Positions 8,851 through 17,287 of a DNA stretch of 64,000 nt are shown piece by piece. Each line of letters begins with the position of its first letter. The stretch's first letter is position 1. Made by a program: the position numbers and the translations under genes. Source of the stretch: Salinimicrobium catena (lineage in GTDB: Bacteria; Bacteroidota; Bacteroidia; Flavobacteriales; Flavobacteriaceae); contig NZ_FNGG01000001.1 in the NCBI RefSeq assembly GCF_900102915.1, positions 682,001 through 746,000 of the forward strand, in the 5' to 3' direction. The notes under the pieces were generated by a model. It worked only from the letters and a program-made list of their open reading frames with translations, had not been told where the DNA came from and ran no database searches.

Positions 8851-9723
8851 TTACAGGTTTCTTTCTATGTAACGAATAATGGTCTTGGCGATGTCTTTTC
8901 CGGTAGCGTGTTCAATGCCTTCAAGTCCCGGAGAAGAGTTCACTTCCAGGATAAGAGGTCCGCGGGCGCTTTGCAGCATATCTACCCCCGCCACGCCAAG
9001 TCCCATTGCCTTGGCCGCCTTGATGGCTGCGATCTCCTCTTCATCTGAAAGCTGAATAACAGAGGCCGAACCACCCCTGTGAAGATTACTTCTAAATTCT
9101 CCTTCTTTTCCCTGGCGTTTCATGGCGCCCACAACATGGCCATCCACTACGAGGGCCCTAATATCGGCGCCGCCGGCTTCCTTGATGAATTCCTGCACGA
9201 TCACCCTTGCCTGAAGTCCGTTAAAGGCTTCAATAACCGATTCTGCCGCATTCTTGGTTTCGGCCAGAACCACCCCCAGCCCCTGGGTTCCTTCCAAAAG
9301 TTTGATGATGAGCGGCGCGCCGCCTACGTGGTCTATCACTTCTCCTACATCTTTGGAATAGTTGGTGAAAACCGTCTTTGGCAGCCCCAGCCTGGCGCGG
9401 GAAAGGACCTGCAGGCTTCGCAGCTTATCCCGGCTTCTTACCAGAGCCTGAGACTCGGTGGTGGTGAAAACCCCCATCATCTCGAACTGGCGCACCACAG
9501 CAGTGCCATAAAAGGTCACTGAAGCCCCAATACGGGGAATGACCGCATCGGCATCTTCCAGGTGGCGGCCCTTATAATAGATACTCGGGTGTTTTTTCTC
9601 TATTATCAGGTCGCATTTTAAAGGATCAATCACCTCTACGTTGTGGTTTCGCTTTTTAGCGGCCTCCACCAGTCGCTGGGTGGAATACAGATTGCTGTTC
9701 CTGGATAAGATCTTTAGGTTCAT
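8851..9723 (-). CDS. rimK: RimK, ribosomal protein S6 alpha-L-glutamate ligase
   Basis: 290 aa ATP-grasp ligase that adds glutamate residues to the C terminus of ribosomal protein S6 in E. coli. Similarity to E. coli RimK is clear by eye over the whole length: [39 protein letters not shown]-like [29 protein letters not shown], and the metal-binding [14 protein letters not shown]. Near-full length agreement makes S6 a better candidate target than the cofactor ligases of the same family. The start codon overlaps the stop of the upstream protease gene by 4 nt (9720-9723), and the hydrolase gene follows after 3 nt. Confidence 0.93.
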   Translation of the reverse strand: MNLKILSRNSNLYSTQRLVEAAKKRNHNVEVIDPLKCDLIIEKKHPSIYYKGRHLEDADAVIPRIGASVTFYGTAVVRQFEMMGVFTTTESQALVRSRDKLRSLQVLSRARLGLPKTVFTNYSKDVGEVIDHVGGAPLIIKLLEGTQGLGVVLAETKNAAESVIEAFNGLQARVIVQEFIKEAGGADIRALVVDGHVVGAMKRQGKEGEFRSNLHRGGSASVIQLSDEEEIAAIKAAKAMGLGVAGVDMLQSARGPLILEVNSSPGLEGIEHATGKDIAKTIIRYIERNL

Positions 9724-10145
9724 TCTTGTTTTTGATTGTAAGACAGATCGAAAAATTCGGTGTCTACGATAAATTTTTTAGTGATGAATTTACGTCCCAA
9801 AAGTACGGGAAATCTCATTTCCTGACGGGTGGTCAAAGAAAGTGAAATTTTGCTTGTTTTTCCGAACAACGTTATAGTTGTCTGTATCTGGTATCTTTTC
9901 TGCACGATCCCGTTGCTGCTCTTGACAAAGACGATATCGTAATCGGTGAATTTGAACTCTTTTCCGTTGTACAAAGGGTGTTCCTCATCCAGAAAAGTGC
10001 ATTTTAGACAGCCTTTTTCTTCAACTATATTGTCGCAGTGAATAGAAGAAGTGTAAGCCCCGGTATCTACCTTCACCGAAATGTCGTTTAGATGCAGATC
10101 GGGAAAATCTGCCTTATCAAAACGTCCGATCGTCTTTTTTTTCAT
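9720..10145 (-). CDS. Retropepsin-like protease of the RimB / Zn_protease (PF05618) family
   Basis: 141 aa. The hallmark is [12 protein letters not shown] (about 25-36), in which D27-T28-G29-A30 is the aspartic-protease motif of retropepsins. Later LLGRKFI matches the second hydrophobic-Gly motif of the fold. Family members sit beside rimK in many bacteria, and in Pseudomonas the RimB homologue has been reported to act on the glutamate tail of S6. Retropepsin-type enzymes act as dimers. First gene of the minus-strand rimK cluster, overlapping rimK by 4 nt. Confidence 0.87.
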   Translation of the reverse strand: MKKKTIGRFDKADFPDLHLNDISVKVDTGAYTSSIHCDNIVEEKGCLKCTFLDEEHPLYNGKEFKFTDYDIVFVKSSNGIVQKRYQIQTTITLFGKTSKISLSLTTRQEMRFPVLLGRKFITKKFIVDTEFFDLSYNQKQE

Positions 10146-10254
10146 ATTTGCAAGGTACTAAAAGATGCTTTGCTCTTTCTTAACAATTTCTGAAAATACT
10201 TTTTCCTGAAAATTGCTTGAAAATGAGGTTTTTTGAAGGCTCTGCTTTTAATTG

Positions 10255-10271
10255 CTGAAGGTTACCTTCAG
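10255..10271. repeat. 17-nt palindrome, possible operator
   Basis: CTGAAGGTTACCTTCAG is an uninterrupted 8+1+8 inverted repeat between two divergent transcription units. It could be a regulator site or a 7-bp hairpin with a TTA loop. No T-tract follows, so not a terminator. Confidence 0.4.
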
Positions 10272-10438
10272 TGCCTGAGACTGCTTCTGCAGTAAAAAAC
10301 TTTTGTTCAGAAATCCTCATTTTAACTGAAGCTTTTTCCGAAGCGGATAAGCAGGCCAAGCTGCTGCGGGCCACGGTTTTTGGAAAAATTTTAACAAATT
10401 GGAGGGCCGTGATGCTTATCTGCCGTTCTTTAATATTT

Positions 10439-10446
10439 TACCTTTG
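10439..10446 (+). promoter_or_regulatory. -7 box (TACCTTTG) of uvrC
   Basis: Exact TAnnTTTG match that ends 6 nt before the uvrC ATG at 10453, implying a leaderless or nearly leaderless mRNA. No clear -33 element. Confidence 0.45.
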
Positions 10447-10452
10447 GAGTCC

Positions 10453-12249
10453 ATGAGCAACAGTAATGTAGAACTACAGTTGAAGACACTTCCCAGCAGT
10501 CCGGGAGTATACCAGTATTTTGATAAGAACGGGAAGATCCTCTATGTGGGGAAGGCAAAAAACCTGAAAAAAAGGGTGACTTCCTATTTCACTAAGAACA
10601 ACGACAGTCATCGTATTCGGGTGATGGTGAAAAAGATCCACGAGATAAGACATATCGTGGTTTCTTCGGAAACCGATGCTTTGTTGCTGGAGAACAATCT
10701 TATCAAAAAACATCAGCCGCGGTTTAACGTCATGCTCAAGGACGATAAAACCTATCCTTGGATATGCATCAAAAATGAACGTTTTCCGAGGGTCTTTCCT
10801 ACACGAAAACTGGTGAAAGACGGTAGTGAATACTACGGACCGTACACCAGCTTTAAAACCGTGAACACTCTGCTCGAACTAATCAAAGGACTTTACCAGC
10901 TGCGCACCTGCAATTACGATCTTTCCGAAGAAAAGATAAGGAACGGAAAATACAAAGTATGTTTGGAATACCACCTGGGGAACTGTTTGGGGCCATGTGA
11001 AGCTTACGAGAGCGAGGCTGAATACCTCAAGAAGATCGAGGCCATAAGGCAGATCGTAAAAGGGAATTTTAAGGACTCCTTGCAGCAGTTCAGGAAACAG
11101 ATGAAAGAGCACGCCGAAAATATGGAGTTCGAAGAGGCGCAGAAGATCAAGACCAAGATCGAAGTGCTGGAGAATTACCAGGCGAAATCGACTGTGGTCA
11201 ATCCCAAGATCAACAATGTGGATGTGTTTTCCATCGTGAGCGATGAGGGCTACGGCTATGTTAATTTCCTTCAGCTTTCCCATGGGGCCATCATCAGGTC
11301 GCACACCATCGAGATGAAGAAAAAGCTCAATGAAAGTGACCGGGAATTGCTGGAGCTGGGAATAACTGAGATTAGGCAGCGTTTCAACAGCCATACCAGG
11401 GAGATCTATGTGCCTTTTAAGGTTGACGTGGGCGAGCAGATCAAAGTGACCGTGCCCAAGTTGGGAGACAAGAAGCAGATAGTGGAACTTTCTACCCGTA
11501 ATGCGAAATACTTCAGGCAGGAACGCTTTAAGCAGATGAAGATCGTGGACCCAGACAGGCACGTGAACCGAATCATGGCGCAGATGAAGCAGGACCTGCG
11601 GCTCACTGAAGAGCCGCGCCATATAGAATGTTTTGACAATTCCAATATACAGGGATCCAATCCTGTGGCGGCTTGTGTTGTCTTTAGAAATGGAAAACCC
11701 AGCAAGAAAGATTACCGCAAGTTCAATATCAAGACCGTGGAGGGCCCCAATGATTTTGCCTCTATGGAAGAGGTGGTTTTTAGAAGATACCGCCGCTTGC
11801 TGGACGAAGGCGAATCTTTGCCGCAGTTGATCATTGTAGACGGAGGAAAAGGTCAGTTATCTTCGGCGGTCAAGGCTCTTGATGTCTTGGGGATAAGAGG
11901 AAAAGTGGCCATTATCGGTATCGCTAAGCGGCTGGAGGAGATCTTCTATCCCGGAGATTCTATTCCGTTGTACCTGGATAAAAAATCGGAGACCCTCAAG
12001 ATCATTCAGCATCTTCGGAATGAAGCCCACCGTTTCGGGATCACTTTTCACCGCAATAAACGCAGCAGTACCGCATTGAATACCGAGCTGGAGAACATCG
12101 CCGGAATCGGGGAGAAAACAGTGGTGGAGTTACTGAAAAATTTCCGTTCTTTAAAGAGGGTAAAAGAAGCTTCCGAAGAAAGTCTTGCCGGAGTCATTGG
12201 AAATGCCAGGGCCAGGATCATCTATGAGCATTACCATCCCCAAAAATGA
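10453..12249 (+). CDS. uvrC: UvrABC excinuclease subunit C
   Basis: Nuclease subunit of nucleotide excision repair, making the two incisions around a lesion marked by UvrA/UvrB. The N-terminal GIY-YIG nuclease domain shows SSPGVYQYF and ILYVGKAKNLKKRV. A UVR motif lies near MEFEEAQKIKTKIEVLE, followed by the RNase H-like C-terminal nuclease (FDNSNIQGSNPVA, IVDGGKGQL) and helix-hairpin-helix motifs (IAGIGEKTVVELL). The ATG at 10453 (MSNSNVELQL) gives 598 aa. The longer frame opened by a TTG at 10399 would begin upstream of the promoter box, so it is rejected. Overlaps the patatin gene by 4 nt. Confidence 0.96.
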   Translation: MSNSNVELQLKTLPSSPGVYQYFDKNGKILYVGKAKNLKKRVTSYFTKNNDSHRIRVMVKKIHEIRHIVVSSETDALLLENNLIKKHQPRFNVMLKDDKTYPWICIKNERFPRVFPTRKLVKDGSEYYGPYTSFKTVNTLLELIKGLYQLRTCNYDLSEEKIRNGKYKVCLEYHLGNCLGPCEAYESEAEYLKKIEAIRQIVKGNFKDSLQQFRKQMKEHAENMEFEEAQKIKTKIEVLENYQAKSTVVNPKINNVDVFSIVSDEGYGYVNFLQLSHGAIIRSHTIEMKKKLNESDRELLELGITEIRQRFNSHTREIYVPFKVDVGEQIKVTVPKLGDKKQIVELSTRNAKYFRQERFKQMKIVDPDRHVNRIMAQMKQDLRLTEEPRHIECFDNSNIQGSNPVAACVVFRNGKPSKKDYRKFNIKTVEGPNDFASMEEVVFRRYRRLLDEGESLPQLIIVDGGKGQLSSAVKALDVLGIRGKVAIIGIAKRLEEIFYPGDSIPLYLDKKSETLKIIQHLRNEAHRFGITFHRNKRSSTALNTELENIAGIGEKTVVELLKNFRSLKRVKEASEESLAGVIGNARARIIYEHYHPQK

Positions 12250-14468
12250 AAAAGACCCTTCTCATACTGTCTTTTTTCACCTGCCTCAATCTATTTGGCC
12301 AGGAGGATGATCCCAAGGTGGGATTGGTTCTTAGCGGGGGTGGCGCCAAAGGGCTCGCGCATATTGGGGCGCTGAAGGTTATTGAGGAGGCCGGGGTGAG
12401 AATTGATTATATTGGCGGCACCAGTATGGGAGCCATTATTGGCGGGCTTTACGCGGCCGGTTATTCGGCAGATCAACTGGACAGCATTTTTCACGAGACT
12501 AACTTCAATATTCTTATCCAGGATGAACTTCCGCGGGCTGCAAAGACCTTTTATGAAAAAAGGGATGCTGAAAAATATGCCATTACGCTTCCTTTTGATG
12601 ATTTTAAAATTTCCTTTCCTTCAGCTTTATCAAAAGGCCAGAACGTTTACAACCTGATGTCAAAGCTTACCCTGCACGTACAGGATATACATGATTTCAG
12701 TAAACTTCCCATTCCTTTTTTGGCGATAGCTACCGATGTTGAAACCGGGGAAGAGATTATTCTGGACAGCGGTTATCTTCCGCAGGCGATTTCGGCAAGT
12801 GCCGCCATCCCGACCTTGTTCAGCCCGGTGCTGGTAGGAAATAGGCTGCTGACCGATGGGGGAGTGGTGAACAACTTTCCGGTGGAGGAGCTGAGAAAAA
12901 GAGGCGCCGATGTCATTATTGGCATAGATGTGCAGGATACACTGGCGGTTAGGAAAGATCTCAACTCGGTCTTTGAGATCCTCACCCAGATAAGCAATTT
13001 CAGCACGATCGAAGATATGCGGGAAAAGATCACCAAGACCGATGTGTATATAGATCCCGATATAAAGCCGTTTACAGTAATGTCTTTTGATCGAGGACAG
13101 GAGATCATAGAAGTTGGGGAGGAGGCTGCTCAAAAAAAATTAGACGCCCTAAAAGAAATCGCGGCGCGACAAAAGGATCCGGGAATTCTGCGGAACAAGA
13201 TCCCGCCTGTGGATTCCATTTTGATCACTGATGTTCGCATTGAAGGCAATACTTCTTATCCCCGGGAATATGTTTTAGGAAAACTAAAACTTAAATATCC
13301 GACTTCTGTGTCTTACAAAGACCTGAAACTGGGGATAAATAACCTTTCTGCCACCCGAAATTTCAACCGCATCAATTACCAGCTGGTGCCGGTAAACAAC
13401 GGCTATGTGCTGGTGCTGCAACTGGAAGAGAACCCCAACAAGATGCTGTTGCGCCTGGCGGTGCACTACGACAATGTATATAAAAGCGGCGCCTTGTTAA
13501 ACCTTACCCGAAAAAGCCTTTTAGAGACCAACGATGTAGCGTCCTTTGATGTGGTGCTGGGGGATAACTTCAGGTATAATTTTAATTATTACCTGGATAA
13601 AGGCTTTTACTGGAGCGTTGGATTAAGGAGCAGGTACAATAGCTTTAGCAAAGATGTTTCCTTTGATTTTGCCCGAGAAAATGCGGGATTGGAAGGCAGC
13701 GGGATAAACCTGCTTGAAGTGGATTACCAGGATTATACCAGCCAGATCTACGCAGAAACCCTTTTTAAACAGGTTTTTTCGCTGGGAGTGGGGCTGGAGC
13801 ATAAATACCTGGATATTGCCTCGCAAACCATAGGGGCTGATCCGGCTGAGGACGGTTCAGCCGGTGTTTTCGATAAAAGCAGTTATTACAGCGGATTCGG
13901 AACCTTAAAACTGGATAGCTTTGACAATAAATACTTCCCTACAAAAGGTTTTTATTTCGATGGCGATTTTCACTGGTACCTGTATTCCACAGATTACCAG
14001 GAGATCTTTTCACCTTTCTCGGTGCTAAAAGGAAGCATGGGCTACGTTTTTTCCCCTTTTTATCACTTTAGAACAAGGATCTCTGCGGAAGCAGGTTTCA
14101 GGATAGGGAGTACCCGGAATAATATTTTTGATTTCTTCCTGGGTGGCTACGGAAATGACTTCATCAACACCTTTATCCCTTTCTACGGATATGATTTCAT
14201 TGGCCTTTCGGGCGATAGTTTTACTAAAGGCCTGATTGAGCTCGACTATGAATTTTTGGATAAGAACCACCTGATCTTAAGCGCGAACTATGCCAATGTG
14301 GAGAACGGGCTGTTCCTTAACGGGGACTGGTTCACCATTCCGGATTACTCCGGATATGCTTTAGGATATTCGCTGGATACTTTTATTGGACCCCTGGAGG
14401 TTAAATATTCCATTTCTCCCGAATTGAAGGAGAGTCAGTGGTACTTCAGCCTGGGATTCTGGTTTTAG
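12246..14468 (+). CDS. Patatin-like phospholipase with POTRA and outer-membrane barrel (PlpD-like)
   Basis: 740 aa. A signal peptide (MKKTLLILSFFTCLNLFGQ) is followed by a patatin lipase domain: oxyanion loop GGGAKG (31-36), nucleophile S60 in GTSMG, and catalytic D204 in DGG. A POTRA-like segment (about 320-390, VRIEGNTSYPREYVLGKLKL) leads to a BamA-type 16-strand barrel (about 395-740) ending in Phe (FSLGFWF). This is the architecture of type Vd autotransporters such as PlpD, where the lipase crosses the outer membrane through its own barrel. In Bacteroidota the lipase may instead face the periplasm. Start ATG overlaps the uvrC stop (ATGA), so coupled translation is likely although the functions seem unrelated. 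Confidence 0.9.
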   Translation: MKKTLLILSFFTCLNLFGQEDDPKVGLVLSGGGAKGLAHIGALKVIEEAGVRIDYIGGTSMGAIIGGLYAAGYSADQLDSIFHETNFNILIQDELPRAAKTFYEKRDAEKYAITLPFDDFKISFPSALSKGQNVYNLMSKLTLHVQDIHDFSKLPIPFLAIATDVETGEEIILDSGYLPQAISASAAIPTLFSPVLVGNRLLTDGGVVNNFPVEELRKRGADVIIGIDVQDTLAVRKDLNSVFEILTQISNFSTIEDMREKITKTDVYIDPDIKPFTVMSFDRGQEIIEVGEEAAQKKLDALKEIAARQKDPGILRNKIPPVDSILITDVRIEGNTSYPREYVLGKLKLKYPTSVSYKDLKLGINNLSATRNFNRINYQLVPVNNGYVLVLQLEENPNKMLLRLAVHYDNVYKSGALLNLTRKSLLETNDVASFDVVLGDNFRYNFNYYLDKGFYWSVGLRSRYNSFSKDVSFDFARENAGLEGSGINLLEVDYQDYTSQIYAETLFKQVFSLGVGLEHKYLDIASQTIGADPAEDGSAGVFDKSSYYSGFGTLKLDSFDNKYFPTKGFYFDGDFHWYLYSTDYQEIFSPFSVLKGSMGYVFSPFYHFRTRISAEAGFRIGSTRNNIFDFFLGGYGNDFINTFIPFYGYDFIGLSGDSFTKGLIELDYEFLDKNHLILSANYANVENGLFLNGDWFTIPDYSGYALGYSLDTFIGPLEVKYSISPELKESQWYFSLGFWF

Positions 14469-14587
14469 CCCTCCTTTAACTGAAATAAACGTAAAATTTT
14501 CAGATATTTGTAGTTGATCATAAAATGTGAAGAGTTAATTGAATTTTTCATCTTCGCAAACGTTTTCAGAACAAAAAATTTAGAAAA

Positions 14588-15748
14588 ATGCCATTTTATC
14601 ATAAACTGGGAAAGATCCCGCATAAACGGCATACCGTATTTAAAAAACCTGACGGAAGCCTGTACTACGAGCAGCTTTTTGGAACCATTGGTTTTGACGG
14701 GATGTCTACCAATATGTATCATGAACAGCGGCCCACCCAGGTGAAAGAGATCAAGGGGAGCTATGATGCCCGGCCAAAGATCGCTGCAGAGCACAATATT
14801 AAATCCTATCGTTTCAGGGGATTCCAGATCAAACCTGAACCCGATTTCCTGAAAAGCCGGAAAACAGTATTGACCAATTCCGACGTGGATATTGTACTCG
14901 CTTCACCTCAGGAATCCACGAAGGATTATTTCTATAAGAATTCAGATTCAGATGAGCTGATCTTCATCCATCAGGGAACCGGAAAGCTAAGGACTCATCT
15001 GGGAAATCTTGATTTCAAATATGGGGATTACCTGCTCATTCCGCGGGGCACCATTTATAAGATCGATTTTGATGATGAGGTGAACAGGTTGTTCATCGTG
15101 GAGTCGAGGAGACCTATCTACACGCCGAAGAGGTACAGGAATTATTTTGGGCAGTTACTAGAGCATTCTCCATTTTGTGAAAGGGATATCCGTCAGCCTT
15201 ACGAGCTTGAGACTAATGACGAGAACGGAGAGTTTCTCATGAAAGTAAAAAAACAGGGGCAGATCTTTGACATGGTCTACGCTTCGCATCCTTTTGATGT
15301 GGTGGGATATGACGGGTACAACTATCCGTACGCTTTTTCCATTCATGATTTTGAACCAATAACAGGAAGAATCCATCAGCCGCCACCGGTACACCAGACC
15401 TTCGAGACAGATGCTTTCGTGGTTTGTTCTTTCGTGCCAAGGCTGTATGATTATCACCCGGAAAGCATTCCTGCGCCTTACAACCACAGTAATATTGATA
15501 GTGATGAGGTGTTGTATTATGTTGACGGTGATTTCATGAGCCGAAACGATATTGAAAAAGGGCATATTTCGCTGCACCCTGCGGGTATTCCGCATGGGCC
15601 GCACCCGGGAGCCGTGGAACGAAGCATTGGCCAAACAGAGACCGAAGAGCTGGCGGTGATGGTAGATACCTTCAAGCCGTTGAAGCTTACAGAAGACGCT
15701 ATGGAAATAGCCGATGAGAGCTATCACCAGTCCTGGCTGGAGCATTGA
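14588..15748 (+). CDS. hmgA: Homogentisate 1,2-dioxygenase
   Basis: Cytoplasmic cupin Fe(II) dioxygenase opening the ring of homogentisate to maleylacetoacetate in tyrosine/phenylalanine catabolism. 386 aa, the shorter bacterial form. Recognisable segments are FGTIGFDGMSTNMYHEQ near the N terminus, YGDYLLIPRGTIYKI in the first cupin, PPPVHQTFETDAFV, and APYNHSNIDSDEVLYYV in the metal region, followed by HPAGIPHGPHPG with clustered histidines. hppD, the preceding enzyme of the pathway, lies 106 nt downstream on the same strand, which supports the call. The start at 14588 follows an A-rich leader. Confidence 0.93.
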   Translation: MPFYHKLGKIPHKRHTVFKKPDGSLYYEQLFGTIGFDGMSTNMYHEQRPTQVKEIKGSYDARPKIAAEHNIKSYRFRGFQIKPEPDFLKSRKTVLTNSDVDIVLASPQESTKDYFYKNSDSDELIFIHQGTGKLRTHLGNLDFKYGDYLLIPRGTIYKIDFDDEVNRLFIVESRRPIYTPKRYRNYFGQLLEHSPFCERDIRQPYELETNDENGEFLMKVKKQGQIFDMVYASHPFDVVGYDGYNYPYAFSIHDFEPITGRIHQPPPVHQTFETDAFVVCSFVPRLYDYHPESIPAPYNHSNIDSDEVLYYVDGDFMSRNDIEKGHISLHPAGIPHGPHPGAVERSIGQTETEELAVMVDTFKPLKLTEDAMEIADESYHQSWLEH

Positions 15749-15854
15749 TTTGTGAGAAGCTCCCAAAAACTTTATGTTTGGGCATATTTTTCAGAAAAAG
15801 TAAAGAATAATAAGAGTAGGGCAGATAAGCCCTTCCGAATAAATTATAAGAATT

Positions 15855-16991
15855 ATGGCAACAGAGAACACAGCAGAAATAAAAAAGACCGTCCCGCAGG
15901 CAGAGGACTTTTTGCCGATCCTGGGAACAGATTTCGTGGAACTTTATGTAGGTAATGCCAAACAGGCAGCCTATTATTATCAGCAGGCCTGGGGCTTTCA
16001 ACCGGTAGCCTATTCCGGTTTGGAAAGCGGCAGCAAAGACAGGGTGTCTTATGTGCTGCAGCAAGGTAAGATAAGGCTGGTCCTTACTTCTCCTCTTGAA
16101 CCGGGAGGTGAGATCAACGCCCACATCGATAAACACGGTGACGGGGTGAAAGTTGTGGCACTTTGGGTAGATGATGCCCGTAAGAGTTATGAGGAAACCA
16201 CCAAGCGTGGCGCTGAGTCTTACATGGAGCCAAAAGAAGTTAAAGATGAGCATGGCCACGTGGTGCTTTCAGGAATCCATACCTATGGAGAGACCGTACA
16301 CGTCTTCGTGGAAAGAAAGAACTATAGCGGGCCTTTTCTTCCCGGGTATAAAAAGTATAAGCCAAACTTTAAAGTGAAGGATGTTGGTTTGAAGTACATT
16401 GACCACATGGTTGGCAACGTGGGGTGGAACGAGATGAACAAGTGGTGTGAGTTCTATGCTAAAGTGATGGGTTTCGCGCAGCTTGTATCTTTTGATGATA
16501 AAGATATTTCTACTGAATATACCGCGTTGATGAGTAAGGTGATGAGTAACGGTAACGGAAGGATCAAATTCCCTATCAACGAACCGGCCGAAGGTAAAAA
16601 GAAGTCACAGATCGAGGAATACATAGATTTTTATAATGGTGCCGGCGTGCAGCACATAGCTGTGGCTACCGACAATATCATAGAAACCGTGACCGCTCTA
16701 AGAGACCGCGGAGTGGAGTTCCTGTACGTTCCTGAAAATTATTACGATGACGTTCTTGACAGGGTGGGAACTATCGATGAAGACCTCGAACCTCTTAAAG
16801 AGCTGGGAGTGTTGATCGACAGGGATGATGAAGGTTATTTACTTCAGATATTTACCAAGCCGGTACTGGACAGGCCGACCATGTTCTTTGAGATCATTCA
16901 ACGAAAAGGAGCGCAATCTTTCGGAAAAGGTAATTTTAAAGCCCTTTTTGAAGCCATTGAGAGAGAGCAGAATTTACGGGGAACATTATAA
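15855..16991 (+). CDS. hppD: 4-hydroxyphenylpyruvate dioxygenase
   Basis: Fe(II), alpha-keto-acid-type dioxygenase that makes homogentisate from 4-hydroxyphenylpyruvate. 378 aa made of two vicinal-oxygen-chelate domains. The three iron ligands are H184 (YIDHMVGNV), H267 (GVQHIAVATDNI) and E346 (FFEIIQRKG). GRIKFPINEPA (235-245) and the C-terminal FGKGNFKALFEAIEREQ are diagnostic. Supplies the substrate of HmgA encoded just upstream. The gene is followed by a 296-nt noncoding stretch with a palindrome, a possible small RNA and a terminator. Confidence 0.95.
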   Translation: MATENTAEIKKTVPQAEDFLPILGTDFVELYVGNAKQAAYYYQQAWGFQPVAYSGLESGSKDRVSYVLQQGKIRLVLTSPLEPGGEINAHIDKHGDGVKVVALWVDDARKSYEETTKRGAESYMEPKEVKDEHGHVVLSGIHTYGETVHVFVERKNYSGPFLPGYKKYKPNFKVKDVGLKYIDHMVGNVGWNEMNKWCEFYAKVMGFAQLVSFDDKDISTEYTALMSKVMSNGNGRIKFPINEPAEGKKKSQIEEYIDFYNGAGVQHIAVATDNIIETVTALRDRGVEFLYVPENYYDDVLDRVGTIDEDLEPLKELGVLIDRDDEGYLLQIFTKPVLDRPTMFFEIIQRKGAQSFGKGNFKALFEAIEREQNLRGTL

Positions 16992-17073
16992 AATAATCAA
17001 TCAAATAAACAATTGATAGATTAAAACTTAAAAAAATTCCATTTTAATCGGTGTTCTGTTAAAATTAATTTTC

Positions 17074-17093
17074 TTGTTGCGTACTACGCACAA
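17074..17093. repeat. Imperfect palindrome downstream of hppD
   Basis: TTG t TGCGTA c TACGCA CAA: the core TGCGTAcTACGCA (17078-17090) is perfect and the outer TTG/CAA pair adds three more matches. It sits just upstream of a promoter-like GACTTTTG (about 17100), the position expected for an operator. Confidence 0.35.
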
Positions 17094-17099
17094 ATGAAA

Positions 17100-17222
17100 G
17101 ACTTTTGCACCGCAATTTTGGAGTGGTTACCAGAATTGAGAAAAAATAAATTTTTTTCATAATTTAAGTTTTAGTTGGTTAATAAGATTAAAAACCCCGT
17201 CAGCCTTTGACGGGGTTTTTTT
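17100..17222 (+). ncRNA. Possible small RNA (about 110 nt) ending at the 17191 terminator
   Basis: No ORF. A promoter-like GACTTTTG near 17100 (one mismatch to TAnnTTTG) is followed by about 85 nt of AT-rich sequence and a strong terminator. The terminator lies about 200 nt after the hppD stop, further than expected for simple hppD termination. No known RNA family is recognised; the stretch may equally be an untranslated hppD 3' region. Confidence 0.2.
17191..17222 (+). terminator. Strong intrinsic terminator
   Basis: AAAACCCCGTCA (17191-17202), loop GCCTT, TGACGGGGTTTT (17208-17219), then more T. Twelve perfect base pairs. Confidence 0.9.
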
Positions 17223-17237
17223 GATTTAATACCTTTG
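17206..17237 (+). promoter_or_regulatory. Promoter of the DUF3108 operon
   Basis: TTTG (17206-17209), 20-nt spacer, TACCTTTG (17230-17237): an exact Bacteroidota promoter. Its -33 element lies inside the terminator hairpin of the preceding unit. Confidence 0.55.
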
Positions 17238-17287
17238 GAACAGAAATTGTAATTATAATTCCCCCGAAAACCAAAGAAGCTTAGCAT

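Larger units (their letters stand above)
10146..10452. promoter_or_regulatory. 307-nt divergent intergenic region between rimK cluster and uvrC
   Basis: No convincing coding region. Contains the 17-nt palindrome at 10255-10271, a weaker inverted pair (AAAATGAG about 10230 against CTCATTTT about 10317), the uvrC -7 box at 10439-10446, and on the minus strand a TACCTTGC element close to the protease start. Confidence 0.5.

Noticed and set aside
10271-10456. 61-codon plus-strand frame upstream of uvrC
   Set aside because: No ribosome-binding context, low-complexity composition, and it runs through the uvrC promoter and start. Treated as noncoding.
15762-15782. CCCAAA/TTTGGG hairpin after hmgA as a terminator
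   Set aside because: Only six pairs, a 9-nt loop and no immediate T-tract; hmgA and hppD are more likely one unit.
17110-17190. tRNA-like segment downstream of hppD (GGAGTGGTTACC)
   Set aside because: No cloverleaf can be drawn and no T-loop consensus is present.
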